DNA of 64,000 nucleotides from Halichoerus grypus. Taxonomy: Eukaryota > Chordata > Mammalia > Carnivora > Phocidae. A program made the translations under genes and the position numbers. Below the pieces are notes generated by a model that was not told the DNA's origin, made no database searches, and worked only from the letters and a program-made list of their open reading frames with translations. Of this stretch, positions 23,620 to 35,955 are shown in pieces (the first letter of the stretch is position 1; each line of letters begins with the position of its first letter). The DNA lies in assembly GCF_964656455.1 (NCBI RefSeq), contig NC_135726.1, positions 32,393,930 through 32,457,929 on the forward strand, read 5' to 3'.

Positions 23620-23883
23620 GACTTTCATCATCACTTACTGCGGGTAACTGAAAAGAGTCACTAATAAAAACGTGAAAGCAACTGCAACTTTTGCCAGTTT
23701 ATATCAAGACTGTACAAATAAGATCAGGGTGGAAATAACCCAAGTCTTCCCCCACACAGACACATATGACTAGGTCTTTCCTTTTCTTAGCTGAAACACT
23801 ATTTCTATTTCACTACTAACACTATTTCATACTCTGCAAGTATGGGAGATGTGAAAGCATACCAGGTCAAAATGACACTAAGA

Positions 23884-24083
23884 GGGGGGCCTGGGTGGCT
23901 CAGTCGTTAAGCATCTGCCTTCGGCTCAGGTCATGGTCCCAGGGTCCTGGGATCGAGCCCCACATTGGGTTCCCTGCTCAGCAGGGAGCCTGCTTCTCTC
24001 TCTCCCACTCCCCCTGCTTGTGTTCCCTCTCTCGCTGTGTCTCTGTCAAATAAATAAATAAAATCTTAAAAAAAAAAAACAAA
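23884..24083 (+). mobile_element. Can-SINE
   Basis: Sense copy. Target duplication ATGACACTAAGA on both sides (23872-23883 and about 24086-24097). Confidence 0.94.
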
Positions 24084-24097
24084 CCATGACACTAAGA

Positions 24098-24605
24098 ACC
24101 AAAAGGGGAAAACTCCTAGGTGTCTACCCGAGAGAACTGAAAATGCAGCCCCTGCAAACACTGTTCATAGCAGCATTATTCACAATAGCAAAGAACTGGA
24201 AACAACCCGTGTCCATTGAGTGCTGAATGGATAAACACAATGTGGTATATCCATACAATGGAATGTTACTCAGCCACACAGAGGAATGAAGCTCTGACAC
24301 ATGCTACGACATGGATGAACCCTGAAAAACAAGGCAGACACCACACACACTGTAGGATTCCATTTATAGGAAATGTCCAGAATAGGCAAATCCAAAGAGA
24401 CAGATAGTAGACTGCTGATTACCTACCGAGTTTTGGGGAAAGACAGAGAGTAACTAATGGATAGGAGGTTTCTTTTGGGGATGATGAAAATGTTCTAAAA
24501 CTTATTCTGGTGATGGCTGCACAGTTCTGTGAATGCACTAAAAGCTATATGAACTGTCCATCTTAAATGATTGTGATTTTTAGCTCAATGAGGCTGTTAT
24601 TTAAA
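24098..24605 (+). mobile_element. L1 3' end
   Basis: CATAGCAGCATTATTCACAA, AACTGGAAACAACCCGTG, GGAATGTTACTCAGCCAC and AAATGTCCAGAATAGGC. Confidence 0.87.
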
Positions 24606-24704
24606 AGAAAAGGTGGGGGGGAATAGGACAAGCTGCCATCACAGCCCTAAAAAGATTCTGCCTTGATTTGTATGCTACCACAAAGCACCATAAGAGGAAT
24701 AGAA

Positions 24705-24901
24705 AAGGGGTGCGTGGGTGGCTCAGAAGGTTAGGCGTCTGCCTTGGGCTCGGGTCATGATCTCAGGGTCCTGGGATCGCATCCCATGTCGGGCTCCCAG
24801 CTCAGCAGGGAGTCTGCTTCTTCCTCTCCCTCTGCCTCTCCTCTGCTTGTGCTCTCTCTGTCTCTCTCTCTCAAATGAATAAAATCTTAAAAAAAAAAAA
24901 A
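24705..24901 (+). mobile_element. Can-SINE
   Basis: Sense copy. Perfect target duplication AAGAGGAATAGAA at 24692-24704 and 24902-24914. Confidence 0.96.
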
Positions 24902-24914
24902 AAGAGGAATAGAA

Positions 24915-25885
24915 GAGTCTTAAGTCAATAAAAAGATTTATAGATCCAGGTAATGAATGACTTATTCAAACCAAATCAAATCACCACCTGACATTTAAGT
25001 TAGCACGTGGACCAAGGGAACGGACAAATTGTTACCCTTTTTGAAATACTGAGAACACTTGCAGACCACATTCTATCAGGACCCCCAAAGTGTCTAGGAA
25101 TCCCAGGGTCACCATCCAAGGCCACTGAGAGATTTTAATGTACAAACAATCTAATGCTAGAGTCCAGTAGCTTCTGCACACGTCACTAGAGAGTCCATGA
25201 ATCTGCACCTGCCCGTCTAAGCTCTCTCCTAGGCACTGCTGGTTTCACAGGACAATCTTCAATCATCCACAAAAGGTAAAAACACCACCGCCACTACAAC
25301 CCCACGAAAACCTCTTTTTACGCTGAACTTCCTTACCAATGAGCGCACACTACATGTCCTTAAATTCACAATTACTTAGGGAGCCTTGTCGCATTCCATG
25401 GAAAGATACATAGACCCGGACAATGCTTGGGCATTCTTCTCCCCTGTACGATACAAACACCCATCTCTGGAACGCCTCGATCCCTTACCTTACCTCGCTC
25501 CTGGTCATGTGATCTTCTGGCCAAGGACAAACAGCCACTGTTCTGAGTCAATGGTGCCAAGTCCACCATCGCCTCACTTTCAGATAAGAGAATGATAAGC
25601 GTGAGAAAAGTGAAAACATTAACAAACTAGTGCAACCTCAGAGCAGAACATCAAAACAACACACTTAAACAGATGTCAAAAACACCAACACCCGCGCCAC
25701 AAACCCATGGGGCAAAAATCTCACAACCACTGCCCCAAGACAAAAATAGATAAGATGATAAAGTCTAATCTACTTGGTGCGGGAGAGAAGAGGAGCCGGA
25801 GCGGCCTTCAGAAAAGTGGTAAAGTTCCCTTCCTGCGCTGCTAGCCACACAATCTTCCTGGCAGCATATAAGAAGAAACCCAGTG
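24915..25885. other. Intronic sequence without recognised gene
   Basis: No exon or mobile element recognised. Confidence 0.45.
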
Positions 25886-25988
25886 TGGGGTGCCTGCTGG
25901 CTCAGCTGGTAAAGCATGTGACTCTTGATATCACGGTCCTGAGTTCAAACCTCACACTGGGCACGGAGCCTATTTAAAAAAAAAAAAG
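25886..25988 (+). mobile_element. Short-type Can-SINE
   Basis: GGGGTGCCTGCTGGCTCAGC head, TTCAAACCTCACACTGGGC and A-tail. No CT-rich middle. Confidence 0.87.
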
Positions 25989-25999
25989 AAGAAGAGAAA

Positions 26000-26299
26000 G
26001 AAAGCCAGCGATCTTATTTTGAGGAACACAGATGGAGACAACAGCTAAAAAGCAAACACCACTTTGTGTAAGTATGCTTCCAATGCTTTATTCATGACAG
26101 AAAATAGAAAGTGACTTCAATGTCCAACAACAGGGTAGGGGAGAGCCTAAGTAAACCCTGGTATGGTCCCACAGGAAAATATATTTATCCCCCTCCAAAA
26201 AAGGCTACATTTGTAGACAACGTAAATACATGGAAAAGACCATGCAAAATGTAGACTAGGGGAAGCACTAAGACCATGCATATTGATGAAAATTACTTT
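26000..26299 (+). mobile_element. Old L1 fragment
   Basis: Diverged L1-like words (TTATTCATGACAGAAAATAG, GACTTCAATGTCCAACAACA, TACATGGAAAAGACCATGC). Probably continues between the SINEs as GATGAAAACTATTTT. Confidence 0.5.
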
Positions 26300-26434
26300 T
26301 ATTTTTTTAAGGGGGGGAGGGGCAGAGGAAGAGAGAGAGAACAGGCGTGGGGCTCAATCCCATAACCTTGAGATCATGACCTGAGCCCAAGTCAAGAATC
26401 GAACGCTTAACTGACTAAGCCACCCAGGCACCCC
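26300..26434 (-). mobile_element. Can-SINE, antisense, shortened
   Basis: Antisense copy of the longer tRNA region with part of the GA tract. Target duplication GATGAAAATTACTTT / GATGAAAACTATTTT at 26285-26299 and 26435-26449. Confidence 0.9.
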
Positions 26435-26451
26435 GATGAAAACTATTTTTT

Positions 26452-26645
26452 TTTTTAAAAGATTTTATTTATTTGACAGAGAGAGAGAGAGAGCAAGAGC
26501 AGGAACACAAGCAAGGGGGAGTGGGAGAGGGAGAAGCAGGCTTCCCGCTGAGCAGGGAGCCCGATGTGGGACTCGATCCCAGGTCCCTGGGATCATGACC
26601 TGAGCCAAAGGCAGACGCTTAACGACTGAGCCACCCAGGCGCCCC
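26452..26645 (-). mobile_element. Can-SINE inserted in the repeated target of its neighbour
   Basis: Antisense copy placed in the duplicated target of the 26300-26434 SINE. GAAAACTATTTTT occurs on both sides (26438 and 26646 onward). Confidence 0.94.
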
Positions 26646-26660
26646 GAAAACTATTTTTTT

Positions 26661-28204
26661 TAATGGATCTTTTACAATGACACAAATAAGAATTTATGGA
26701 GACTAGAAAACAGTTGATACTTTATAATGAAGAGTTTCTCTGAAATGGCCATGCTTGTTATTTCATAGTCAAACTGACCAAATATACAAGAAAAATTATT
26801 ATACACACAACCTAAAGTTTCTAACACTATTACAATAGGCAAGCACCAAAGAAAATGCAGAACACATCAAATTCTCTTGGTATTTCTTGCTGTTTTGACA
26901 CAATTATTCTGGCTACCATTATCTGTTAATCATCTTCACATCACTAACCTAATTCAGCATTTTTTTCCAGAATGTTTCCAAGTCAGCACCCAGCACACTG
27001 GCACGGGGCACACAGTTATTAGCAGACATTATTGGGGCGCGGGGGGGGGTCTGCACAGCAAACCCAAAAGACTCTTCATGTTTATGACAATTACAAACAA
27101 AAAGCTGACATTTGCTCTGCTATTTCGTGTCTTCACTCAAATCCCTGCAAGTTCAGTGACGCCCAGCAAATTCTCCTGAGTCAATTCCATCAGCTTCTGC
27201 AGCGCGGCCTGGCCGGAGGACGATTTAGCACTGAACCATGCAGCCCCCACCCCCCCACCCCGCACCAGCAATCACACACCACACGGGCACATGGCACCTT
27301 GCACAAGAATGCTTACCACAGCCCTGGAAACAGCCTCTGTGTTCATCAATAGGAAAATGGCTTAAAAAATTATGGTACAGCTTTACAGCTGAATTCTACA
27401 TAGCATTTCCACGAACACGTTTCCAAGCAAAAGTTACAAAATAGTATGTATTTTCTTTGGTTGGTCGACCTGATAAGGAAAAGTTCTGGGGGGATTCACA
27501 GGACACTGGAAGCCAACACACCCGCCGAAGAAGAGGCTGGTGCTAAAGAAGGGCAGTCACGTGAGACTCTGGACTTTTCTGTAACGCCTTTAGTTTTTAA
27601 AAGGAGAGTAAATGCATGCCTTACTTATATAATTACAATTTAAGAAAAATCTCTGGGTCATACATTGTATATGCTTTATCTAATATTCCATTAAGGGGAT
27701 TCCAATCTATATGAATGCCAGGTGGTTTGAACCTAAGTGAAGGCACACCGTCTTCACATTTAAATACACAAATATTCCCCTCTGTACCTCTCCAACAATA
27801 TGCTCTTCCTCGCTTAAAAACAAATGCAGACCCCCCCCCACAAAAAAATATGGGGGGAAAAAGCGCTTTTAGTACAAGACCAAATTTCTTAAAGATCTTA
27901 CACATCATCTCAAATTCTTTAATAAGCATTTTTACTTTTAATCCAAAAAATAACAGCATTACAAGGCCTGAGCCAACCTTCACTTCATTAAAATGATGTC
28001 TGTTGCCCACGTAACTATTCTGAAATTGTTTCAATCACTTGGTCTGGTTTTAATCAACACAGAAGAAGCAGGGGGGAGGCACCACCTCGATCTCAGCCTC
28101 AGACAATTTCCAGGACCAGACTAGGAGTCCCTCTACAGCAGTGGGGTCTGAGAGTTCTGAGCTCCCTAAGGGATTTTGGGAATTAGCCAGGTTTGGGAAC
28201 CCAT
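26661..28204. other. Intronic sequence without recognised gene
   Basis: Weak old L1-like wording at about 27270-27440 (ACCACAGCCCTGGAAACAGC). A 133-codon minus frame at 27633-28034 has no recognised homology. G-run at 27043-27051 and C-run at 27832-27839. Confidence 0.4.
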
Positions 28205-28400
28205 GCTTTAAACGATGCTTTAAGCAGTACTCCTCAACCTGTGCTGCATATGATTATTATTTCTTACAGCAGGATGTGAAAGCCACCCCTCCCCCCTGCA
28301 GGCCTATTAAATCAGACTCTAAAGACCGGGCTCCAGTCATCAGAATTTTTTTTTTTTTTTCATTTCCTTAGACTGAGAACGCTGCTTTGAAGTAACTGGT
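28205..28400 (+). mobile_element. MER5-like hAT DNA transposon relic
   Basis: CAGTACTCCTCAACCTGTGC, GGCCTATTAAATCAGACTC and AGACTGAGAACGCTGCTTTG fit a diverged MER5-type element with inverted ends. Confidence 0.55.
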
Positions 28401-28671
28401 TTAGGAGTTCCTCTTAGAGAGCTCGTTAAGCAGAACACCATTATCTGCATGGGCTGTAGGAAACAATAACATGCCAGGGGAGGAGCCAAGACACGACACA
28501 TAGTTTTATTTGCAATCACACAGGTTGGACTGATAGGGCTCAGACTCTCGATACACTGAGACCTGTTACAATGTAGGACTAAGAAGCTCTGATTTCAGGT
28601 AAAGGCAAAGTCATTCCATTAGCTGTGAAACTTGAAGTCTTTTAACCTCTCTGAGGTTCAAATGATCAATT

Positions 28672-28675
<4 letters not shown>

Positions 28676-28704
<29 letters not shown>

Positions 28705-28888
28705 TTTTATTTATTTATTTGAGAGAGAGAGAATGAGAGACAGAGAGCATGAGAGGGAGGAGGGTCAGAGGGAGAAGCAGACTCCCTGCCGAGCAGGGAG
28801 CCCGATGCGGGACTCGATCCCGGGACTCCAGGATCATGACCTGAGCCGAAGGCAGTCGCTTAACCAACTGAGCCACCCAGGCGTCCCA
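28676..28888 (-). mobile_element. Can-SINE, antisense, second subfamily
   Basis: Contains the complement of the CTGACCCTCC / CCTGGAGTCC words. Perfect 18-base target duplication TCAAATGATCAATTTCTT at 28658-28675 and 28889-28906. Confidence 0.97.
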
Positions 28889-28906
28889 TCAAATGATCAA
28901 TTTCTT

Positions 28907-29229
28907 AAAAAGGATTGGAATAAATGACCTCTGAAGATCCTTTGATCTCAAACCCCATGATGATTATACCACATGGCTACAAATCAGTCAAGTCCATAAG
29001 CAGAGAGGTCAAATGCATGAATATCTTCTACAAGTATCAGATTCATCAGATATATTTCTGTGCTTGTCTACATAAAAACCCTATTCCTCATCAGACCGTA
29101 AAAAATCCTAACGGAACACAACTACATTCTATCAGATCAATCATAAATGAAAATTAAACTAGACAAATAAGTCCCAAGATAAATAAAAACGTGGCAAAGA
29201 AAAATTTCCAATAACTTTCACCTTTTCCT
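28907..29229. other. Intronic sequence without recognised gene
   Basis: No feature recognised. Confidence 0.4.
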
Positions 29230-30060
29230 TGGCAACATTCTAATTTTTAGAATTTTTTTCCGTTTTAAAAAATTATAGTAAAATACACATAAAATTTACC
29301 ATTCGAACCATTTTTAAGTGTACAGTTCTATGGAATTAAGTACATTCACAATGTTATGTAACCATCACCACTATCCACCTATAGAACCTTTTTTAAAGCC
29401 ACTTTATTGAATTATAATTGACGTAAAATATTTAGTATTTAATATATAGAACTCAATGAGTCTGGGGATAAGTATATACTCGTGAAACTGTTACCACTAT
29501 CAAGGCCAGCAAAACATCCACCACCTTCCCAAATCTCCTCCTGCCCCCTTTATTTATTTTCTATTTATCTTTTTAAGTGTGTAGTAAGAATATTTAATGT
29601 AAGATCTACCCTCTTAGCCAATTTTAGGTATAGGTATAGTATTAGAAGTTACAGGCACCATGCTATACAGACTTCCAGAACTTATTCATACTGCACAACT
29701 GTAAGTTTACTCCAGAACTTTGTCAAATGAAATGTTTATACCCATTAACACTAAAATTCCCCATTCTCTTCTTCCCACAGCCCATGGCAACCACAAATCA
29801 ACTTCCTGTCTCTATGAATGACTACTCTCTAGGCACCTCACAGAAGTTGAATCATTCAGTATCTGTCCTTTGTGACTGGGTTTTTCTCACTTGGCATGTC
29901 ATCAAGGTTCATCCAAGTTGTAGCACAGGTCAGAACTCCCTTCCTTTTTAAGGCTAAATAATATTCCACTGTATGTATATGCCACATTTTGTTTATCCAT
30001 TCATCCAGCAACACTTGAATTGCTTCATTCTGATTTTTCTAACCATATGGTATTTTGAAG
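29230..30060 (-). mobile_element. L1 3' end, antisense
   Basis: Complement of L1 3'UTR and ORF2 end: AAATTTACCATTCGAACCA, TTAAGTGTACAGTTCTATGG, GTAACCATCACCACTATCC, CCCATGGCAACCACAAATC, GGTTCATCCAAGTTGTAGC, AATATTCCACTGTATG. Confidence 0.82.
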
Positions 30061-30810
30061 TCACATACAATAAAGATAAGTGAACCTTACATCACCAGCA
30101 TTTCTTATGGATAAATAAATACATAATCAAGCAAGCAAGCAGACCACATCTAGAACATAAAACACACCTTAACAAATTTAAAAGAATAGCAATCATATAA
30201 AGTATGCTCTGGCATTAAACTAAGTATCAGTAACAAAAAGATAGAGGACGAATCCCAAAATACAATATTTGGAGATTAAACACACAATACTTGGAGATTA
30301 AGTAAAACATAGGTCAAAGAAGTCTCAAGAGCTATCTCTAACTAAATGAAAATACAATTTATCAAAACTTGTGAAATTTAGAGAAAGCAGCACTTATAAA
30401 AAAATTTATAGCACTGAATGCAAATATTAGAAAAGATCTAAAAATCAATTATCTAAGTTTCTACCTTACAGAACTAGAAAAAGATGAACAAATTAAATTC
30501 AAAGAACAAGAAAATAAAGTTAGAGCAGAAATCAATAAAAATAAGATCAATAAAGAAAAATCAATCAGACCAAAACGTGATTCCCTGAAAAGACCAGTAA
30601 AACTGATAAATCTCTAGCCAGATTAACTGAGGGGAAAAAAAGAGAAGACACAAATTACTAATATCAGAAATGAAAGAAGGGCCAACACTACTACGCCTAA
30701 GGACACTAAGACGATAGTAAAGGGTTATTATGAACGACTCTTTTTGATAATCTAGATGAAACAGACCAATTCCTTGAAAGAGACAATCTATCAGAATTTA
30801 CACAAGGTGA

Positions 30811-30997
30811 GAGGCGCCTGGGTGGCTCAGTTGGTTAAGGGTCCAACTCTTGGTTTTGGCCCCGCGTAGGGCTCCCTGCTCAGCAGGAGTCTGCTTGTCT
30901 CCTTCTCTCTCTGCCCCACCCCCGCACCCACCCCAGCAAGCTCTCTCTTTCTCTCAAATAAATAAATCTTTTTAAAAATTTTAATTAAAAAAAAAAA
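30811..30997 (+). mobile_element. Can-SINE with internal deletion, in L1
   Basis: The middle of the tRNA-related region is missing (GGTTTTGGCCCCGCGTAGGG junction). Target duplication AGAATTTACACAAGGTGA / AGAATTTACACAAGATGA at 30793-30810 and 30998-31015. Confidence 0.94.
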
Positions 30998-33503
30998 AGA
31001 ATTTACACAAGATGAAAAGAACCATCTGAATAGGCCTATATCTACTAAGGAAACTGATCAATAACTAATAACCTTTTAAAACTGAGAACAGATGGGTTCA
31101 CTGGTGAAATCTACCAAAAGTTTGAGGACGAAATTATCTCAATTCTCTACAATCTCTTCCAGAAAATAGAAGTAGAGGGAATACTGTCTAACTCATTCTA
31201 TGAGGCCAGCATTACCCTAATCCCCAAACCAGACCAAGACATTAGAAGAAAGAAAAACTACAGCCAATATCTCTCGTGAACACAGATGTAAAAACCCTCA
31301 ACAAAATACTGGTGAAGTAAATCCAACAATGTACAAAAAAATAATATACCATGACCAAACAGGATTTATTTCAGGTATGCAAGACTGGTTCAAGATTCAA
31401 AAATAAATACATGTAATCCATCACATCAACAGGCTAAAGAAAAAATAAATCCTATGATCGTATCAATAGATACAGAAAAAGCATTTGAAAAAAATCCAAC
31501 ACCCAGTCAAAAATTCTCAGCAAACTGGGAACAGAGGGGAAGTCTCTCAACTTGATAAAGAACATAAACAAAAATCCTACAGCTAACATCAAACTTAACA
31601 AGGAGAAATTAGACATTTTACCACTAAGATTAGGAACAAGGCAAGATGTCCATTCTCACCCTCTTATTCAGCATCACAGAAGCCTTAGCAGATGCAACAA
31701 TACAAGAAAAAAAAGTGTACAGACTGGGAAGGAAGAAATAAAACTGCTTTTTTTGGTGATGACATGATTATCTAACGTAGAGAATCCCAAAGAAACAACA
31801 AAAAAATTCCTGGAATTAATAAGCCATTAAGGTTGCAGGATACAAAGTTAATAAACAAAAGTCAATTGCTTTGTTATATACCAGCAATAAACAACAGGAA
31901 TCTGAAATTTAAAATGCAATACCATTTACATTAGCATCAAAAAAAAAAAAAGAAGAAATACTTAGATATATAATCTAACAACATATGTATAAGATCTCTA
32001 CGAAGGAAACCACAAAACTCGAATGAAAGAAATCAAAGAAGATCTAAAGAAATGGAAGGCAATCTCAGGTACATGGATAAGAAGACTCAAAATTGTCAAG
32101 ATGTCATTGTCATTTCTCCCCAACTATATATACAGATTCAATGGAATCCCAATCAAAATTCCAGCAAGATTATTTTGTGCATTATCAACAAACCGATTCT
32201 AAAATTTATATGGGAAGTTATAAAAAAAAAGACCCAGAATAACCAATACAACATAGAAGGAGAACAAAGTTGGAGGACTGACACTACCTGACTTCAAGAC
32301 TTACTAAAAACTAAAGTAATAAAAAAACAAAAACAAAAAAAACACTAAAGTAATCAAGACAGCGTGGTACTGGCAAAAGAATACACAAAGAGATCACAGA
32401 ACAGGACAGAGAGCCCAGAATGAGACCTACACAAAATACAGTCTACTGATCTTTAACAAAGGAGCAAAGGCAATCCGATGGGGAAAAGACAGTCTTTAGC
32501 AAGTGCCAGAAGAACTGGACATTCACATGCAAAAAAATCAATCTAGACACTGATATTCCAATGGATCACAGACCTAAATGCAAAACGAAACTATAAAATT
32601 CCTAGAAGATAACTCAAAAGAGAAGATCTAGGTGACCTTATGTTTGGCAATGACTTCTCAGACACAATACCAAAAGCACAGTCCAGGAAAGAAAGTATTG
32701 CTAAACTGAATTTCACTAAAAGTAAAAACTTCTGCTTTGAAAAAGACACTGTCAAAAGAATGAAAAAGCAAGCCACAGACTGGGAGAAAATTTTTACAAA
32801 ACATGTATTTGATTAAAGGACTGGTATCCAAAATATACAAAGAGCTCTTAAAATTCAACAGTAAGAAAATAACCCAATTAAAAACCAAGCAAAACACCTG
32901 AGCAAACACCTCACCAAAGAATATACAGAGGCAAATCAGCGTATGAAAAGAGACTCAACATCATATGTCATTAGGGAACTGCAAATTAAAATGAGATTCT
33001 ACTACACACCTCCCAGACTAGCCAAAATCCAGAACACTGACAATACCAAATGCTGGCAAACATGTGCAACGGCAGAAACTCATTCACTGTTGGCGGGAAC
33101 GTAAAACAGTACAGTCACTTTGTAATACAGTTTGGCAGTTTCTTAAAAAACTAAACATACTCTTCCCATTCGATCCAGCAATGTTCCTTCTTGGTATTTA
33201 CCCAAATGAGCTGAAAACTCATGTACACACAAAAACCTGCATACAGATGTTTTATTCCTAACTGCCAAAACTTGGAACAACCAAGCTGTCTTTCAATAGG
33301 TAACTGGATAGTGTTAACCACCATACAATGAAGTATTATTCAGCAATAAAAAAATAAAAAGTTAAAAAAAAAAGAGCTATCAAGCCAGGAAAAGATATGG
33401 CGGAAGCCTAAATTTGTATCAGTGAAAGTAGACACATACTGCACGATTACATGACATTCTGGAAAACGTAAAACTAAGAAGACAGTAAAAAGATCAGTGA
33501 TTG

Positions 33504-33702
33504 GGGCGCCTGGGTGGCTCAGTCGTTAAGCGTCTGCCTTCGGCTCAGGTCCTGATCCCAGGGTCCTGGGATCGAGTCCCACACTGGGCTCCCTGCTCCG
33601 CGGGAAGCCTGCTTCTCCCTCTCCCACTCCCCCTGCTTGTGTCCCTTCTTCACTCTGTCTCTCTTTGTCAAATAAATAAATAAAATCTTAAAAAAAAAAA
33701 AA
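33504..33702 (+). mobile_element. Can-SINE in L1 3'UTR
   Basis: Sense full-length copy. Target duplication AGTGATTG at 33496-33503 and 33703-33710. Confidence 0.95.
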
Positions 33703-34049
33703 AGTGATTGCCAGGGCCTCAGGCAGAGGGAAGGATGGATAGGGGAAGCACAGAAGACTTTTAGGGCAGTGAAACTGTTCTGTACGATGCTATGATGATA
33801 AAGACATGTCATTAAACATTTGCCAAAACCTACGAGATGTAAAAAACAAAGTCTGAACCCCAACGTAAACTATGGACTTTAACTGTAATGCATCGATACC
33901 TGGCTCATCAATCCTAACAAATGCAAGATGTTAATTATAGGAGAAATGGGATGGGAGTAGGGGAGTGAGGGAGTATATGAGGACTCTGCACTTTCTGCTC
34001 AATTATTCTGGAAATACAAAACTGCTCAAAAAAAAAAAATTCTACTAAT

Positions 34050-34106
34050 ACACACACACACACACACACACACACAAGTGTGCACGCACGCACGCACACA
34101 CACGCA
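34050..34106. repeat. CA dinucleotide repeat
   Basis: A CA run followed by imperfect GCACGCACGCAC units, at the end of the large L1. Confidence 0.85.
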
Positions 34107-34402
34107 CTGTGGTGGAGGAAAGATAGAAGAACAGCCACCTGAGAACAGAAGAGTCCTTGACTGTCTCTATGCTGCCCGGCCTCAGAGAAGCCCTTCCCTA
34201 CTACTGACTTTCCCAGAAGGGGCGACCACCTACTCCTAAGGAAGCTGAAGCCAAACTATGACCTGGAGGCATCACCTTGGAGCCCTCTTTTTACCGGAGG
34301 CCAAACCCTTTTCTTTACACAGCTGCCACCGTGCTTGCTCTGTGGTTTTTATATGTAAATAGTGGCTTTTAAAATAAATATTTGATTGGGGGGGAAAAAA
34401 AA
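34105..34402 (+). pseudogene. Possible retrocopy of an mRNA 3' end (parent unknown)
   Basis: A non-repeat, mildly GC-rich segment ends in AATAAA, about 15 bases, then an A run (34395-34403). This is the layout expected of a reverse-transcribed 3'UTR. No parent gene and no clear target-site duplication were recognised. It could also be an unrecognised repeat. Confidence 0.3.
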
Positions 34403-34559
34403 AATCACTCGATTTAGTACCGGAAGGAATCCTTTCTATAATGCCGTATAGATCACATCAGCCTGAGGGCGGGAACGATTCGCACCAAGGTTAAAGGACG
34501 TTAGAACAAGAGGAAGAGATATAATCCAAGTTTAATTTCAAGGACAAATAAATGTGTTA

Positions 34560-34830
34560 CTCCTGGTTGTTGCGTCAAGGCCGTGAGAACGCTGTCTCCC
34601 AAGCGGAGGCTCACAGGCCACTAGATGCACCACGGTCTTCTTGAGCTAACACAAGCGGAAAGCAGAGCGCAGGGATGGCCGCGGACGAAGGCCTCCCCGG
34701 GCAGTCCCAGCCACCCACCAAAGGCCCAGCGTAGCGCACGACAGGCGGAAGCAACTGCCTCTTCCACGCATCCTGCGCCAGTCAGCCCAAAGCCCACCTC
34801 CACTTTCTGATGCAGCCCACCGTGCTTCCT
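34560..34830. promoter_or_regulatory. Small intronic CpG-rich patch
   Basis: About twenty CpG dinucleotides in roughly 270 bases, in an otherwise CpG-poor intron and outside any SINE. It could be a weak alternative promoter, an enhancer or the remnant of a retrocopied exon. No coding segment was recognised in it. Confidence 0.35.
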
Positions 34831-35123
34831 TCTGCTCATTCACAGAGCCAGTCAGAAGTTATATCCCCCTTCCCACTCTTACCCCATGTGCCCCGTGAGA
34901 ACTGCGCCCTTAGGATAACCGAAGAGCTGAGGAGGAAATGTTTCTCCCGTCACGAGTGTTGCAGCTGACAACTGATAGAGGTTCAAGAGAATAAGACTAT
35001 TACAAGTTTACAACCCTAGTGATGAACTAGTAAATATAGGCAATGATCACTGATGGCTACTAATATCACAAAAAGAAAGACACTCGGACATTATGTGTCT
35101 TCTGGGAAAAGTACAGATCACCA
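34831..35123. other. Intronic sequence without recognised gene
   Basis: No feature recognised between the CpG patch and the next SINE. Confidence 0.4.
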
Positions 35124-35139
35124 TCTATGAGGTATTCTT

Positions 35140-35313
35140 TTTTTTTTTTTTTTAAGATTTTATTTATTTATTTGAGAGAGAGAGAGCACAGAGGGAGAAG
35201 AAGCAGACTTCCTGATGAGCAGGGAGCCCGACTCGGGGCTCGATCCCAGGACCCCGGGATCATGACCTAAGCTGAAGGCAGACACTTAACTGACTGAGCC
35301 ATCCAGGCACCCT
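35140..35313 (-). mobile_element. Can-SINE, antisense
   Basis: Target duplication TCTATGAGGTATTCTT / TCTATGATGTATTCTT at 35124-35139 and 35314-35329. Confidence 0.95.
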
Positions 35314-35559
35314 TCTATGATGTATTCTTGGGGAAAAAAAACAAAACCCATAATCAAGCCTCTAGTTCTAATTACACACTTATAGAAAATACAGGGGGAC
35401 AAAGGAACATATTAAATTGATACCAAGGGAATGCAATCAGCAAAACTCAGCAGAAAAGCCTACAGGAAAAACAACTCAATTTCTTCAACAAATAAATTTA
35501 TGAGGGGAAAACAGATGGCAGACAAAGCTGCAGATTAAAAGATTTAAAGGGCATTTCAA

Positions 35560-35955
35560 CCAATGGCAATGCAAAACCTCATACGGATTCTGATTTTAGC
35601 AAACCATTAAAAAATAATTATGGCATATCTGGGGAAATACGAACATTGGATATTTGATGCAACTAAGGAATTAATGTTGATTTGTTTAGGTGTAACTACA
35701 GTATTGTGATTATGGTTTCTTTTTAAGTCCTTATCTAAAGACATATACAGAAACATTTATACAAAATGATGCGACATCTGTAATTTGCTTCAAAATAATG
35801 GGGGGTAGGAATGAATATAAGGTGCGCTGGTGAGATAAGTTTGGCCAGGATTGATCACTGTTGAAGCTGCATGATGAGTACATGGAGGTTCATTATCCTA
35901 TTCTCTCCACTTCCATATTGTTTGTAATTTTCCACAATAAATAGGTTTTACAAAA
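35560..35955 (+). mobile_element. Old L1 (L1ME-type) 3' end
   Basis: GCGACATCTGTAATTTGCTTC, CAAAATAATGGGGGGTAGG, ATTGATCACTGTTGAAGCTG, CATGGAGGTTCATTATCC and ATTTTCCACAATAAA. Confidence 0.75.

Larger units (their letters stand above)
30165..34035 (+). mobile_element. Largest L1 relic: ORF2 3' half and 3'UTR
   Basis: About 3.9 kb of L1 in sense on the plus strand, interrupted by SINEs at 30811-30997 and 33504-33702. Recognisable ORF2 passages include ATACCATGACCAAACAGG, CATCACATCAACAGGCTAAA, ATAGATACAGAAAAAGCATTTG, and a Gly-Asp-Asp-like reverse-transcriptase core near 31755-31765. The frame is broken by many stops and shifts, so it is inactive. The 3' part (from about 32760) is closely similar to the fragment at 10937-12495. 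The 5' end of L1 and ORF1 are absent. Confidence 0.92.

Noticed and set aside
30165..34035. An active L1 retrotransposon
   Set aside because: The 5' end and ORF1 are absent and the ORF2 region is broken by many stops and two SINE insertions.
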